From contig NZ_CP071454.1 of NCBI RefSeq assembly GCF_017352135.1, positions 124,001 through 188,000 on the forward strand: a stretch of 64,000 nt of DNA, written 5' to 3'. Positions 25,229-34,307 of this stretch are shown one piece after another. Under the pieces are notes generated by a model. It ran no database searches, was not told the origin of the DNA, and worked only from the letters and a program-made list of their open reading frames with translations. Both the position numbers and the translations under genes were made by a program. The DNA is from Rhizobium lentis. GTDB lineage: Bacteria; Pseudomonadota; Alphaproteobacteria; Rhizobiales; Rhizobiaceae. Position 1 is the stretch's first letter. Each line of letters begins with the position of its first letter.

Positions 25229-25292
25229 GTCGATCTCCACCCTTGTGGGGGAGATGCCCGGCAGGGCAGAGGGGGTACCACACGGCACGACA
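25229..25292. repeat. RIME-like palindromic repeat, copy 1
   Basis: Contains GATCTCCACCC and GTGGGGGAGAT forming a stem, then GCCCGGCAGGGCAGAG and a GGTACC end. The same core recurs at 51151-51212 (opposite orientation), 51275-51335 and 52365-52460. It lies at the broken end of the beta-galactosidase remnant. Confidence 0.7.
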
Positions 25293-25413
25293 GAGTCCAA
25301 ACACGCTGGCGCGCCGGTCCCCTGTGGTCCGTTGCATTTCACGCCCACGCGACTACCTTTTATCCGAGGCCACCCTACCCCAAGTGGCAAACAGCAACGA
25401 CCGTGAGCAAACC

Positions 25414-25680
25414 ATGTGCCGAAACATAAAACCTCTGTTCAATTTTGATCCGCCGGCGACGGACGAAGAGATACACGATGCCGCGCTGCAATTCGTGCGC
25501 AAGCTCAGCGGAACGACCAAGCCGTCGAAGCGCAATGAGGCCGCGTTCGAGCGCGCTGTGAGTTCGATCGCGGCTTGCGCCCGCGAACTGCTCGATTCAC
25601 TGGAGACCTCTCAGCCGCCTCGCGACCGCGAGGAAGAAGCGGCGAAGGCGCGCGCGAGAAACGCTGTCCGGTTCGCATAA
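25414..25680 (+). CDS. DUF2277 family protein
   Basis: An 88-residue soluble protein. The whole sequence fits DUF2277: MCRNIKPLFNFDPPATDEEI at the start, LQFVRKLSGTTKPSKRNEAAF in the middle and PRDREEEAAKARARNA at the end. The ATG at 25414 is preferred because the family begins with MCRNI; an earlier in-frame start (25024) would run through the repeat and beta-galactosidase remnant. Function unknown. Confidence 0.9.
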   Translation: MCRNIKPLFNFDPPATDEEIHDAALQFVRKLSGTTKPSKRNEAAFERAVSSIAACARELLDSLETSQPPRDREEEAAKARARNAVRFA

Positions 25681-25833
25681 GCAAAGTCCCCGCTCATGAG
25701 GGATCCCAGTCAGGTCCCTCGATACACTCGCTTACAAAAATGCGGGTTTCCAGACACATGCCTGGTTCATTCATCGACTGAAATGGCGACGCGGCCAACG
25801 AGCCGAAACGATCACTTCAGGAAGGATGACACG

Positions 25834-26220
25834 ATGAAAATGATCCAGGCCATAGCGCTCGCCCTTGCCGTCGGCGGCGCGGCAGCGGCACATGCGGACC
25901 AGCCGATACAGCGCACCGACCTCATCGAGAACGATATCGACATACCCCGCCACGAGGTCGTCCAGGTGCGCGTTGATATCGCCCCGGGTGTTCTTGCGCC
26001 GAACCACTCGCACCCCGGCGAGGAGGTCGCCTTCGTTCTCGAGGGCACCCTGGAATATAAGCTCGAAGGCAGGGAGCCGGTGACGCTGAAGGCCGGCCAG
26101 TCGCTGTTCATTCCCTCGGGCGTGGTACACTCGGCGAAGAACGTCGGCAGCGGCAAGGCTTCGGAATTGGCGACCTATATCGTGCGCAAGGGCGAGGCGC
26201 TCGTCATGCCGGCCAAGTGA
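25834..26220 (+). CDS. Exported small cupin-domain protein
   Basis: A 128-residue protein with a signal peptide (MKMIQAIALALAVGGAAAAHA) and a single cupin barrel. Motif 1 is PNHSHPGEEVAFVLEGTLEY and motif 2 FIPSGVVHSAKNVG; metal-type ligands H51, H53, E57 and a later His are present. Predicted periplasmic; cupins of this size bind metals or small ligands, and no enzymatic role can be assigned. AGGAAGGA lies about 9 bases upstream. No obvious partner gene. Confidence 0.88.
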   Translation: MKMIQAIALALAVGGAAAAHADQPIQRTDLIENDIDIPRHEVVQVRVDIAPGVLAPNHSHPGEEVAFVLEGTLEYKLEGREPVTLKAGQSLFIPSGVVHSAKNVGSGKASELATYIVRKGEALVMPAK

Positions 26221-26395
26221 GATCACGTAAGATTGGGCGGGCGCTTGGAACTCAGTCCGCCCCTTCGATTTCGGTCATTTCGCGCCTGAGGATTCGAAAA
26301 CTGCATCCCGGGGGGTTTCGACCGGCGCTGCGGACAAAGACCGGGCCGAAGCAGCGCCCGGCCAAACGGCGGGGCACTGCACCTTAGGCGGCCGC

Positions 26396-26848
26396 CTATT
26401 GCTGCTGCCGCGGCTGCGCCGGCGGCGGGGTGCCGATCTTTTCCAGAACCTTCTTGGCGAGCGCCGGGTCGCTCTGCGCGGCCGTCAGGATCGATGAATA
26501 TTCCTCGACGGAGATGTCGTTCGAGGCTTGGACGGTGCTGACCATCTGCTGCTTGGCTTCCTCCTGCAGCTTCTGCTTCGCGGCCTGGTCCTTCGTCGCA
26601 TCGATCTTGGCCGAATATTCCTGCCGGACCTTGTCGACCTGCACATAGGCGACGGCAAAGGCTTCGAGCTTCTGGTCGCTGACGGGCGCGGCCGCACCGC
26701 CGCCCTGTCCCTGCATCGGCGCCTCGCCCTGTGCCGGCGGCTGCGCCTGTGCCGGCTGCTGCTGAGCCGATGCCAGGCTGAAGGCAAGCAGGCTGAACAC
26801 CGCGGCGGTCATCGTTGCGAGGGATGTGTAACGAGTGATCATTTTCAT
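26396..26848 (-). CDS. Exported DUF4168 domain protein
   Basis: A 150-residue protein with a signal peptide (YTSLATMTAAVFSLLAFSLASAQ), a Gln/Pro/Gly-rich linker (about 28-55) and a DUF4168 helical domain (about 57-138: LEAFAVAYVQVDKVRQEY, ISVEEYSSILTAAQSDPALA). The C-terminus is Pro/Gln-rich (PPPAQPRQQQ). Predicted periplasmic or surface-associated. DUF4168 proteins are common in rhizobia and their role is unknown. Monocistronic by position. Confidence 0.88.
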   Translation of the reverse strand: MKMITRYTSLATMTAAVFSLLAFSLASAQQQPAQAQPPAQGEAPMQGQGGGAAAPVSDQKLEAFAVAYVQVDKVRQEYSAKIDATKDQAAKQKLQEEAKQQMVSTVQASNDISVEEYSSILTAAQSDPALAKKVLEKIGTPPPAQPRQQQ

Positions 26849-27014
26849 TCCTTTTCCGGTGATTTGGACGGCAGCAAGACCGCCTCGGTCGATCGCTCAG
26901 CCGCTCAAAAAGGCTGGCGAGCCCGCGACGATAAGGCTTCAAGAGGGCTCAGTGCGGCGGTAACGAGGCCATTTGCTGACGATTGAGCGGCGGCTTTGTG
27001 ACCGGAGACCGCCG

Positions 27015-27878
27015 CTACTTGGCAAACTTCCGTGCACCCATTACGCAGAAAATCACCGCGACAGTCACGCCGAGCATCGTCCACGTCACCGGTTCGTGCA
27101 GCAGGGTGGCGGCGAGCGCCAGGCCGAAGAAGGGCTGCAGCAGCTGCAGCTGGCCGACGGCAGCGATGCCGCCCTGCGAGAGGCCGCGATACCAGAAGAT
27201 GAAGCCGATCAGCATCGAGAACAGCGACACATAGGCAAGGCCGATCAGCGCCGGCGTTTCGATCCCGGCGAAACTTTCCGGCCGGTAGACAAACGCGACC
27301 GCGATCATGATCGGCAGCGACAAGACCAGCGCCCAGGAAATCACCTGCCAGCCGCCGAGCGTGCGCGACAGCCGCCCGCCCTCGGCATAACCGAGGCCGC
27401 AGGCGAGGATCGCCGCCAGCATCAGGAGGTCGCCGACCGGCGAGGCTGTCAGGCCTTGCGTCAGAGCAAAACCAGCCACCAGCGCGCTGCCGAGAACGGA
27501 GAAAAGCCAGAAGGCAGGCTTCGGCCGTTCACCGCCGCGGATGACCGCGAAACTCGCGGTGGCAAGCGGCAGCAGGCCGACGAAGACGATAGAATGGGCT
27601 GATGTGACGTGCTGCAGCGCCAGCGCCGTCAGCAGCGGGAAGCCCACGACCACGCCGAGCGCGACCACGGCGAGCGAGAGGATATCGCGCCCGGCTGGCC
27701 GCTTCTCACGGAAGATGATCAGCAGGCAGAGCGCCAGCAGCCCGGCAATCGCCGCCCGCGCCACTGTGAGGAAGACTGGGTCGAACTGCGCCACCGCCAC
27801 GCGGGTCGCCGGCAGCGAACCGCTGAAGATCACCACCCCGATCAAACCATTGATCCACCCTGTCGTCATGCGCTCCAT
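27015..27878 (-). CDS. DMT-superfamily (EamA) transporter
   Basis: A 287-residue inner-membrane protein with ten predicted membrane segments in two EamA repeats (first repeat GWINGLIGVVIFSGSLPATRVAV; second LLMLAAILACGLGYAEGGRLS). The conserved end-of-repeat LHEPVTW is present. The ATG at 27878 has GGAAGGA about 8 bases upstream. Divergent from the MocR-type regulator at 28059 (181-base gap), which probably controls it; such pairs often export amino acids or drugs. The substrate is unknown. Confidence 0.92.
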   Translation of the reverse strand: MERMTTGWINGLIGVVIFSGSLPATRVAVAQFDPVFLTVARAAIAGLLALCLLIIFREKRPAGRDILSLAVVALGVVVGFPLLTALALQHVTSAHSIVFVGLLPLATASFAVIRGGERPKPAFWLFSVLGSALVAGFALTQGLTASPVGDLLMLAAILACGLGYAEGGRLSRTLGGWQVISWALVLSLPIMIAVAFVYRPESFAGIETPALIGLAYVSLFSMLIGFIFWYRGLSQGGIAAVGQLQLLQPFFGLALAATLLHEPVTWTMLGVTVAVIFCVMGARKFAK

Positions 27879-28058
27879 CCTTCATTCCTTCCCAGATGCA
27901 TACCGCCGAAACCGTGTGGCCTTGAGAACGGCCTGCATAAAAACAATGACCTAAGGCGTGTTCCCTGAATCGAAGTCGGAAGAACGCGCTCTTCACCCTT
28001 ATCCGCCGATCCGGATAGCCATGACAGAAACGGTCTGGTACGATTTCGCAAAACTGTT

Positions 28059-29471
28059 ATGGTGCGGAGAACAGTACAGATGAACGAAGAGCTGGCGGGA
28101 CGTACGCGCGTCGAGATTGTCATGGGAACGATCCGGCAGCGCATCGCCGGGCGCAGCCTGACACCGGGCGCAAGGCTGCCCTCCGTGCGAGGCCTCGCGG
28201 CTAGCATGAAACTCTCGACCTCGACGGTCGTTGACGCCTATGAGCGCCTGGTCGCCGAGGGCGCGATCCTGTCACGACCGGGCTCGGGCTTTTACGTCGC
28301 CAATCAGGCAGCACCCTTTGCGCTCGCCGAAGCCGGGCCGAAGCTCGACCGCGCGGTCGATCCGTTCTGGATCTCGCGCCAATCGCTGGAGGCCGATGTA
28401 TCAGATCTCAAGCCCGGCTGCGGCTGGTTGCCGCCCGCCTGGCTGCCCGGCGAAGGCATGCGCCGGGCGCTCCGGACGCTTGCCCGCGCCGACGCCTCGG
28501 CGCTTGCAGACTACGGCTCGCCGCTCGGCCTGCCGCCGCTGCGCCAGCTGATTTCCCGCCGCATGAGCGAGCGCGGCATCGAGGCCTCTCCGGATCAGAT
28601 CCTGCTCGCCGAGTCCGGCACCCAGGCGATCGACCTGCTCTGCCGTTTCCTGCTCGAACCCGGCGATACCGTGCTGGTCGACGATCCCTGCTACTTCAAT
28701 TTCCATGCGCTGCTGCGCGCCCACCGGGCGAAGATCGTCGGCGTTGCCTATACGCCTTCAGGCCCCGATCTCGAACTCTTCGCGCAGACGCTCGCCGAAC
28801 ACCGGCCGCGGCTCTACATCACCAATTCGGCCATCCACAATCCGACCGGCGCAACGCTCTCCCCGGTCACGGCCCACCGCGTTCTGAAACTCGCCGACCA
28901 GTTCGACTTGACGATCATCGAGGACGATATCTTCGCCGATTTCGAAATTACGCCGGCGCCCCGCCTCGCCGCTTTCGACGGGCTGGAGCGCGTCATCCAT
29001 ATCGGCAGCTTCTCCAAGACGCTTTCGGCCTCGGCCCGCTGCGGCTTCGTTGCCGCGAAACCGGAATGGGTCGAAGGCCTCACCGACCTCAAGATCGCCA
29101 CCTCCTTCGGCGGCGGCCGGATGGCGGCGGAAGTGGTGCTGAATGCCTTAAGCGACGGCGGCTACCGCAAGCACATGGATACGCTCAGGCAGCGGCTATC
29201 CCGCGCCATGACCGAGGTCTCGGCCCGGCTGAAGAACCTGGGAATAACGCCCTGGCTGGAGCCCCAGGCCGGCATGTTCCTGTGGTGCAGATTGCCCGAT
29301 GGCATCGACGCCGCTGATGTGGCGCGGGCGGCGCTGGAAAAGCGGATCGTGCTGGCGCCGGGCAATGCCTTCAGCCTGTCGCAATCGGCGACGAGTTTCA
29401 TGCGATTCAATGTGTCGCAGACCCTGGATCCGAGGGTGTTTGAGGTGCTGAGGGATGTGTTGGCGAGGTAG
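28059..29471 (+). CDS. MocR-family regulator (GntR HTH + aminotransferase-like)
   Basis: A 470-residue fusion. Residues about 8-78 form a GntR winged helix-turn-helix (LTPGARLPSVRGLAASMKLSTSTVVDAYERLVAEG). From about 110 on it is a fold-type I PLP-dependent aminotransferase domain with the PLP lysine in HIGSFSKTLS and the PLP-phosphate Arg downstream (SASARCGF). MocR proteins use PLP as effector and usually regulate a neighbouring gene, here the divergent EamA transporter. A second ATG at 28080 is possible. Repeated CTG/ACAG-type half-sites in the gap could be its target. The length is normal. Confidence 0.93.
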   Translation: MVRRTVQMNEELAGRTRVEIVMGTIRQRIAGRSLTPGARLPSVRGLAASMKLSTSTVVDAYERLVAEGAILSRPGSGFYVANQAAPFALAEAGPKLDRAVDPFWISRQSLEADVSDLKPGCGWLPPAWLPGEGMRRALRTLARADASALADYGSPLGLPPLRQLISRRMSERGIEASPDQILLAESGTQAIDLLCRFLLEPGDTVLVDDPCYFNFHALLRAHRAKIVGVAYTPSGPDLELFAQTLAEHRPRLYITNSAIHNPTGATLSPVTAHRVLKLADQFDLTIIEDDIFADFEITPAPRLAAFDGLERVIHIGSFSKTLSASARCGFVAAKPEWVEGLTDLKIATSFGGGRMAAEVVLNALSDGGYRKHMDTLRQRLSRAMTEVSARLKNLGITPWLEPQAGMFLWCRLPDGIDAADVARAALEKRIVLAPGNAFSLSQSATSFMRFNVSQTLDPRVFEVLRDVLAR

Positions 29472-29503
29472 AGAGGGTGAGAGATATCCAGCTCCGGCTC
29501 TAG

Positions 29504-29643
29504 CCTCCCTCATTCCTGTGCTCGTCACAGGAATCCAGCCACCGCGCGTCCGCGCGGTGATTGACCCTTACCTAGAAGAGGTCTCCCGCGCCCAAGGACT
29601 TGGGCGCACTGGTTTCCTGTGACAAGCACAGGAATGAGGGAGG
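29504..29643. repeat. Large cruciform-forming inverted repeat
   Basis: Arms of 30 bases (29504-29533 and 29614-29643) pair at 29 of 30 positions. The 80-base centre holds two more hairpins: ACCGCGC/GCGCGGT (29541-29558) and GCGCCCAAG/CTTGGGCGC (29588-29607). Together they predict a multi-branched structure, as expected of a rhizobial palindromic intergenic element. It lies between the mocR-type gene and an AT-rich broken gene. Confidence 0.8.
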
Positions 29644-29679
29644 AGAGGTTCGCGCTAGAGCCACTCACCAGCCTTGTAT

Positions 29680-30304
29680 TCACCCAATTAGGTGAAGGTT
29701 ATCCATCGTCGTTTTTGCAGCATGGATCGCCACCGAGAGGATAAGAACCACATGATCGCGGTTGGCTGATTGATCTCGGGAAAGTGTCAGCTTATCCGGA
29801 ATGTCGTTCCGAATATATCGCTCTGTCGCCAGAAGTCGATCTGTCGTGACACTCACTGATGAGATCAAACTGTCATTTTCAAGCAGAACAAAAAAAAGGA
29901 TCTTCGTCGGAGGTTGGTGGTTCCAACTGCGATTGGCTAGTTGGAATTTGAAGAGCATCAAACAATGTCTTGAGTCTGTTGTCTATGTCCGTTTCGACAA
30001 TGAGCCCACCGACTCTACCAGGCCGCAACATCAACACGTCTAAAGAACAGTGGGTAGAGTGCACATCGTCCACGAGGGGAACCCAACGATGGCCCCATTT
30101 ACCGTAGCGATCGGCAATCCCTTGAAACTTAGGAACATCGTTATTGTCAAGACGGTCTACCCAATCGCGTAGATTTCCATCCACTCTCCAAAGCTCTTGA
30201 AGCTGCTTGTGGAATGCACGACGAATATCGTGTTTATGGGCCGGGCGTTTAGATTTATTGGCCGAGGAAAGCAAATCTCCTTCGTAGAATAACCTAAATC
30301 TCAC
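29680..30304 (-). pseudogene. AT-rich hypothetical gene split by a homopolymer frameshift
   Basis: From ATG 30304 the frame reads MRFRLFYEGDLLSSANKSKR and continues through VETDIDNRLKTLFDALQIP to DEDPFFCSA and a stop at 29879. The break is a T7 tract (plus-strand A7 near 29890). With one T fewer the sense continues directly as FVLLENDSLISSVSVTTDRLL to 29680, giving one protein of about 207 residues. The DIDNRLKTLFDAL motif with a later acidic NDSLI segment resembles RusA-type endodeoxyribonucleases, but this is weak. Base composition is visibly more AT-rich than all neighbours, suggesting recent transfer. Either a true frameshift, phase variation or a sequencing error. Confidence 0.55.
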
Positions 30305-30422
30305 TCATTGCCCTTCCCAAACAACTCAACTTCAAGGAATACCACGACCGGCGACATCCACTTTTGTCGAGAAGCTTGACTCCTGCTGCGCGCAGCCCCT
30401 CGCCCTTCTCACTACCACCCCA

Positions 30423-30824
30423 TCAAAACGACCGATTGACCGCCTTGTCGTTCTCCAGCCGGGTGACACAGCCTTCCAGCTTGGCGAGCAGCAGGTCGAA
30501 ATCGAGCGGCTTCGTCAGATAATCCGCGGCCCCGGCACGCAAACCGGCGAGCGTGTTTTCCCGATCTGTCAGCGCCGTCAGCAGGATGAACGGGATGTTG
30601 GAGAGTTCCGGATGGTTGATCTGGATTTCGGCTAGCAGCTGGTGTCCGTCCATGACGGGCATCGAGATATCGCTGATGACGATGTCGGGCCATTTCGACA
30701 GGATCATTTCCAGCCCCTCGGCGCCGTTTGCGGCCTCGAGCGTCCTGTATCCGGCTTCGTTCAGCTCCTCGACGAGGAGGTTCCGGATCTCGACTTCATC
30801 TTCTATGCACAGGACAGTGACCAT
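30423..30824 (-). CDS. Single-domain response regulator (receiver only)
   Basis: A 133-residue CheY-like receiver with no output domain. Key residues are E8-D9, the phospho-acceptor Asp52 (VISDISMPV), Thr in LLTALTD and Lys105 (YLTKPLDF). The ATG at 30824 has AAGGA 7 bases upstream and overlaps nothing functional; a start at 30845 would overlap the end of the kinase gene. It directly follows the histidine kinase at 30835-32577 and is its obvious partner. It probably acts by protein contact, since no DNA-binding or enzymatic domain is present. Confidence 0.93.
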   Translation of the reverse strand: MVTVLCIEDEVEIRNLLVEELNEAGYRTLEAANGAEGLEMILSKWPDIVISDISMPVMDGHQLLAEIQINHPELSNIPFILLTALTDRENTLAGLRAGAADYLTKPLDFDLLLAKLEGCVTRLENDKAVNRSF

Positions 30825-30834
30825 GAGATTTTCC

Positions 30835-32577
30835 TTAGGCTGCAAATTGTTGCCCCTGCGACAGGCGCTCTATCGGCAGGAGGATCGTAAACGTCGTGCC
30901 CTTTCCGAGCTCGCTTCTCACCTCGACCCTGCCGCCGTGCAGTTCGACGACCTGTTTGACGAGGTTGAGGCCAATGCCGGTTCCGGCAATGCCGGTTGCG
31001 CTGCGAGCGCGGAAATAAGGTTGGAACAGTTTCGGCAGATCCTCGGCATCCATGCCGATGCCGCTATCGGCGACCGAGATCTCCACCGTCTTCTCGTCGA
31101 CTCGAGCGCCGATACGAATATCGCCCGCATTTGGCGAATATTTGACGGCATTCGAGACAAGGTTGGTAAACACCTGCTCCATCGCGCTGCGGTCAAAGCT
31201 CAAACTGTCGGGGATCGCATCGATATCGAGATGGAGCACATGCGCGCGGCTGAGCGGGCGCTGCTTTTCGCAGCACTCGGTCAGCAGCGCTTTCAGATCG
31301 CCCTCGCTGCGCTTCAGGATGATCTGCCCGGTTTCCAGCCTGCCGCTGGCAAGGATGCTCTCCATGAGGCCGACCATGCGCACGACCGCGCTGCGGATCA
31401 CGCCGGCTTTCTCAAGGACGTAATCTCCGCTGACGTTGGTCGTCGAGCGGCAGAGCCGCTGGGCGGCGGCGTCGATGATGGCGAGCGGCGTCCGGAACTC
31501 GTGCGACGCCATGGCGACGAACTGGCGCTGCAGCGCATTGACGTGGCGCTCGTGTGCCAGAAGCCGGTCGAGTTCCTCCCTCTGTCTTTCGATTTCGGCG
31601 GTGCGATCCGCCACCATCTCCTCCAGATGGTTGCGGTGGTGGGTGAGCTCAGCCCGGCTGTCCAAGAGGGTCAGCGACGTGCGATGCAGCCCCCTTCCGA
31701 GCCAGAACACCGCGGCGATCAGCAGAGCGAGGCAGCCAAGCCCGGCCGGCGCGATCTGCTTGAGCAGCATGAAGCCAGGCCGGATCGGGTGCCACACGAG
31801 ATAGCCGATCGTGCCGCCCTCATGGGACGATACGGGCACCTGCGCCCGCTCGTCATCACCCTTCGAACGGGAAAAGTGCAATCCTTCGAGCCGCGCATAA
31901 TGGGCAATGTTTTCAGCGGCCTTTCCGTCGAGGAACTTGACAGAAACGGCGATGAATTCCTGACCCGCCTCGATCTGCATCCTTGTCGAGCTCGGGAGAA
32001 TGGGACGGGCGCTTGTTATCGCCGGCCTGTTGCCGATCATGATCGTGCGAACCCTGGCCAGCTGACCGAGCGGTTCGCCGCCAGGCTTCTTGCTCTCGAT
32101 GAGAGCTGCCCGCATCTCGCCGGCCAGCTCCGTCATCTCCCGACCGTCGTCGCTGCCGAGGCGCGGCGGCATGGGGTCCGTTCCGTCGCGGAAGGCAAAC
32201 ATCAGGCGATTGGTGTCGTCGAAGATGTAGGTTCTGTCGTGTCCGAAATATCGGCTCGTCCAGCGGCCGACATTGTCAAGCAACCATTCATGATTCCGTT
32301 GCTTGGCATAAAGGAAGGCGTCGTCCCATTTGGTGACGCTTTCCTGTTCCCTGGGAAGCGCACTGATCTGCTCTTCCAGTCCCTGGCCGACGAAATCGGC
32401 CTGCCGGCGCAGGTAGAGATCATCGACCTTCACCGCGGCAAGCCACGCAAACCCGCACAGCAACACCGCCGCCGCGCAGGTGAGCGTCACCAGAACGAAC
32501 GTGATGTGCGATGTGAGCCCGACCTTCAATACCCGCAACCTTGTGACGGCGTTCGCTGCCTGAAAATTGACACGCAA
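30835..32577 (-). CDS. Membrane sensor histidine kinase with CHASE4-like domain
   Basis: A 580-residue sensor kinase. TM1 is at about 23-47, a periplasmic domain of CHASE4 type at 50-270 (VTKWDDAFLYAKQ), TM2 at about 276-296, a coiled coil to 345, HisKA with phospho-acceptor His359 (MASHEFRTPLA), then HATPase_c with N-box FTNLVSNAVKYSP, DSGIGM and GTGIGLNLV. All catalytic motifs are intact. It is transcribed together with the receiver protein gene downstream. The sensed ligand is unknown. A long open frame on the opposite strand (30553-32685) is a shadow. Confidence 0.93.
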   Translation of the reverse strand: MRVNFQAANAVTRLRVLKVGLTSHITFVLVTLTCAAAVLLCGFAWLAAVKVDDLYLRRQADFVGQGLEEQISALPREQESVTKWDDAFLYAKQRNHEWLLDNVGRWTSRYFGHDRTYIFDDTNRLMFAFRDGTDPMPPRLGSDDGREMTELAGEMRAALIESKKPGGEPLGQLARVRTIMIGNRPAITSARPILPSSTRMQIEAGQEFIAVSVKFLDGKAAENIAHYARLEGLHFSRSKGDDERAQVPVSSHEGGTIGYLVWHPIRPGFMLLKQIAPAGLGCLALLIAAVFWLGRGLHRTSLTLLDSRAELTHHRNHLEEMVADRTAEIERQREELDRLLAHERHVNALQRQFVAMASHEFRTPLAIIDAAAQRLCRSTTNVSGDYVLEKAGVIRSAVVRMVGLMESILASGRLETGQIILKRSEGDLKALLTECCEKQRPLSRAHVLHLDIDAIPDSLSFDRSAMEQVFTNLVSNAVKYSPNAGDIRIGARVDEKTVEISVADSGIGMDAEDLPKLFQPYFRARSATGIAGTGIGLNLVKQVVELHGGRVEVRSELGKGTTFTILLPIERLSQGQQFAA

Positions 32578-32641
32578 AAGTTGACGGAGGGTGAATTATG
32601 CGCTCCAGTGCGGGTCTCTCGCTATCTTCGAAGGAGAGCTT

Positions 32642-33169
32642 GTGGACGCCGCACCATCGCCCAATGCCTCAGGCGCCAGGATTGAACCGATCGCTGCCAC
32701 GCACATCGACAGCTTTCATCGCGCCCTTGACGTGGTTGCGCGGGAGAAAAAATACCTGTCCATGCTGGAAGCAACGCCGCTGCCTGAGACCCGTGAGTTC
32801 GTGATGGGTATGATTGCAAAAGGCAATCCGCAATTCGTCGCCGTCATCGCAGACGAGGTCGTCGGCTGGTGCGATATCGGTCGCCATTTCTTCCCTTCGC
32901 ACGCCCATCGCGGCCGCCTCGGGATGGGCATCCTTCCCACCTATCGCGGCAAGGGTTTGGGACGACAGCTCATCGATGCGACGTTGAAAGCGGCGCAGGA
33001 AGCCGGTTTTGCCAGGGTCGAACTCGATGTCTACGAAGACAATAGCCGGGCGATCGCTCTCTATGAAAAAGTAGGCTTCACCCGCGAAGGCATCATCCGG
33101 CGCGCAGCACGGATCGACGGCCGGTTCATCGATGCGATCGGGATGGCACTGTTCTTTGATGAGAGCTAG
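32642..33169 (+). CDS. GNAT-family N-acetyltransferase
   Basis: A 175-residue acetyltransferase. The acetyl-CoA site is seen as GMGILPTYRGKGLGRQL (R/Q-x-x-G-x-G/A type), followed by RVELDVYEDNSRAIALYEKVGF, the classic C-terminal GNAT motif. I chose GTG 32642 because AAGGAG lies 7 bases upstream and it removes a poorly composed leader; an ATG-like start at 32591 is in frame. Divergent from the histidine kinase gene. The substrate (an amine or protein N-terminus) cannot be told. Confidence 0.9.
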   Translation: MDAAPSPNASGARIEPIAATHIDSFHRALDVVAREKKYLSMLEATPLPETREFVMGMIAKGNPQFVAVIADEVVGWCDIGRHFFPSHAHRGRLGMGILPTYRGKGLGRQLIDATLKAAQEAGFARVELDVYEDNSRAIALYEKVGFTREGIIRRAARIDGRFIDAIGMALFFDES

Positions 33170-33182
33170 GTGCTGGCCTCCC

Positions 33183-34097
33183 TCACCGGGCAAAAGCCTC
33201 GAACGGATTCTCATGGGTCAGGCGCATCAGCGTCCCGTCGTCCACGCCCCGCCGTTTCAGCTCGGGCAACAAGACCGTGGAAAGATGGGTGTACGGCTTG
33301 GGTGTGCCGCCCATCGGCAGCGCCGGATCGAACCAGCCTCGGTCATGGCTCAGCAACAGGCGGCCGCCGCAGCCCGCCTCCAGCGCCTTGATCACCAGCT
33401 CGGCCACCTCGTCGTCTCCGGCGCGGCCGACATGGTCATACTCGATCCAGGCGCCTCGCTCGGCAACGGCGACATTATAGCCGAAGTCCTTTTCCTCCTG
33501 CGTGTGGATCGAAATGAACCTGTCGGCCCGATAGCCTTCCGCCTCGATGACGTCGAGCTGATCCATGACGACCCGTCCCCTGATCGTATGGCTGCCGATG
33601 ACCGCACCCGTCTGTGCCGCGGCGCGCGCGGCTGCCCGCAGGATTTTCGTCTCGAGCGCCGTCATGCCGTCATCACCGGCGCTGAGCTTGATCCAGCCTG
33701 CCTGAAACCCGGTCTCGTCAATCCCATCCGTCAGTTCGCGCAGCATCCACGCCTCCAGCTCCTTCTCGGAAGCATGGCGGACCCATTCGGGAATCCAGGG
33801 CTCGCGGTAATTGCCGGTGGGAACGACGATCGGAAAATCCGTCGCGAGCGACACGGCAAGATCGATATCCGCGCGGCGTCCGACGCCACCCGTCGAGCAT
33901 TCCACAAGTGCCGTCACCCCGAGCTTCTTGATCTTCTCGATTTCGGGGGCCATCAGCCGAACGACATCTTCGATCTCTGCCTCGGCATAACCGGGCTGGT
34001 CCGGTGTCCTGAGGTCGACGAAGACGTGCTCGTGCGGCAGGATCATCCCAAGTTCGGATTTGCTCCTGGGCCCGAGTGTCGTGCGCAGATGCTTCAA
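33183..34097 (-). CDS. Phosphotriesterase-family metal hydrolase
   Basis: A 304-residue amidohydrolase-superfamily TIM barrel of the phosphotriesterase/lactonase type. Metal ligands visible: LPHEHVF (HxH on strand 1), Lys in GWIKLSAGD, His in VIGSHTIRG and SIHTQEE, and Asp in LLLSHDRGW. Family members hydrolyse lactones, phosphoesters or organophosphates. The start MKHLRTTLGP is typical. Ends 14 bases from the GNAT gene in convergent orientation. The substrate is unknown. Confidence 0.93.
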   Translation of the reverse strand: MKHLRTTLGPRSKSELGMILPHEHVFVDLRTPDQPGYAEAEIEDVVRLMAPEIEKIKKLGVTALVECSTGGVGRRADIDLAVSLATDFPIVVPTGNYREPWIPEWVRHASEKELEAWMLRELTDGIDETGFQAGWIKLSAGDDGMTALETKILRAAARAAAQTGAVIGSHTIRGRVVMDQLDVIEAEGYRADRFISIHTQEEKDFGYNVAVAERGAWIEYDHVGRAGDDEVAELVIKALEAGCGGRLLLSHDRGWFDPALPMGGTPKPYTHLSTVLLPELKRRGVDDGTLMRLTHENPFEAFAR

Positions 34098-34307
34098 AGT
34101 CTTCTCCCCCGGTCACGTGCGCTTTGCGTGCAACCCCCGGCCGTCATCCAAGCCTCGACCGACACTGCCGCGAAACTAGATCGTCAGGTGAGGAAATCAA
34201 TCGCTCACCCAATCGAAATTCAGACATCGTGACCCTTATGTCGACTTCGAATTGGCCACCGGATGATTGGCGAGCTGACTGTCGCTCGGGAGAGGTAGCC
34301 TCTTGGG

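Noticed and set aside
30553..32685. Open frame of 710 codons on the plus strand
   Set aside because: It lies opposite an intact histidine kinase gene with all motifs; the translation has shadow composition and no domain.
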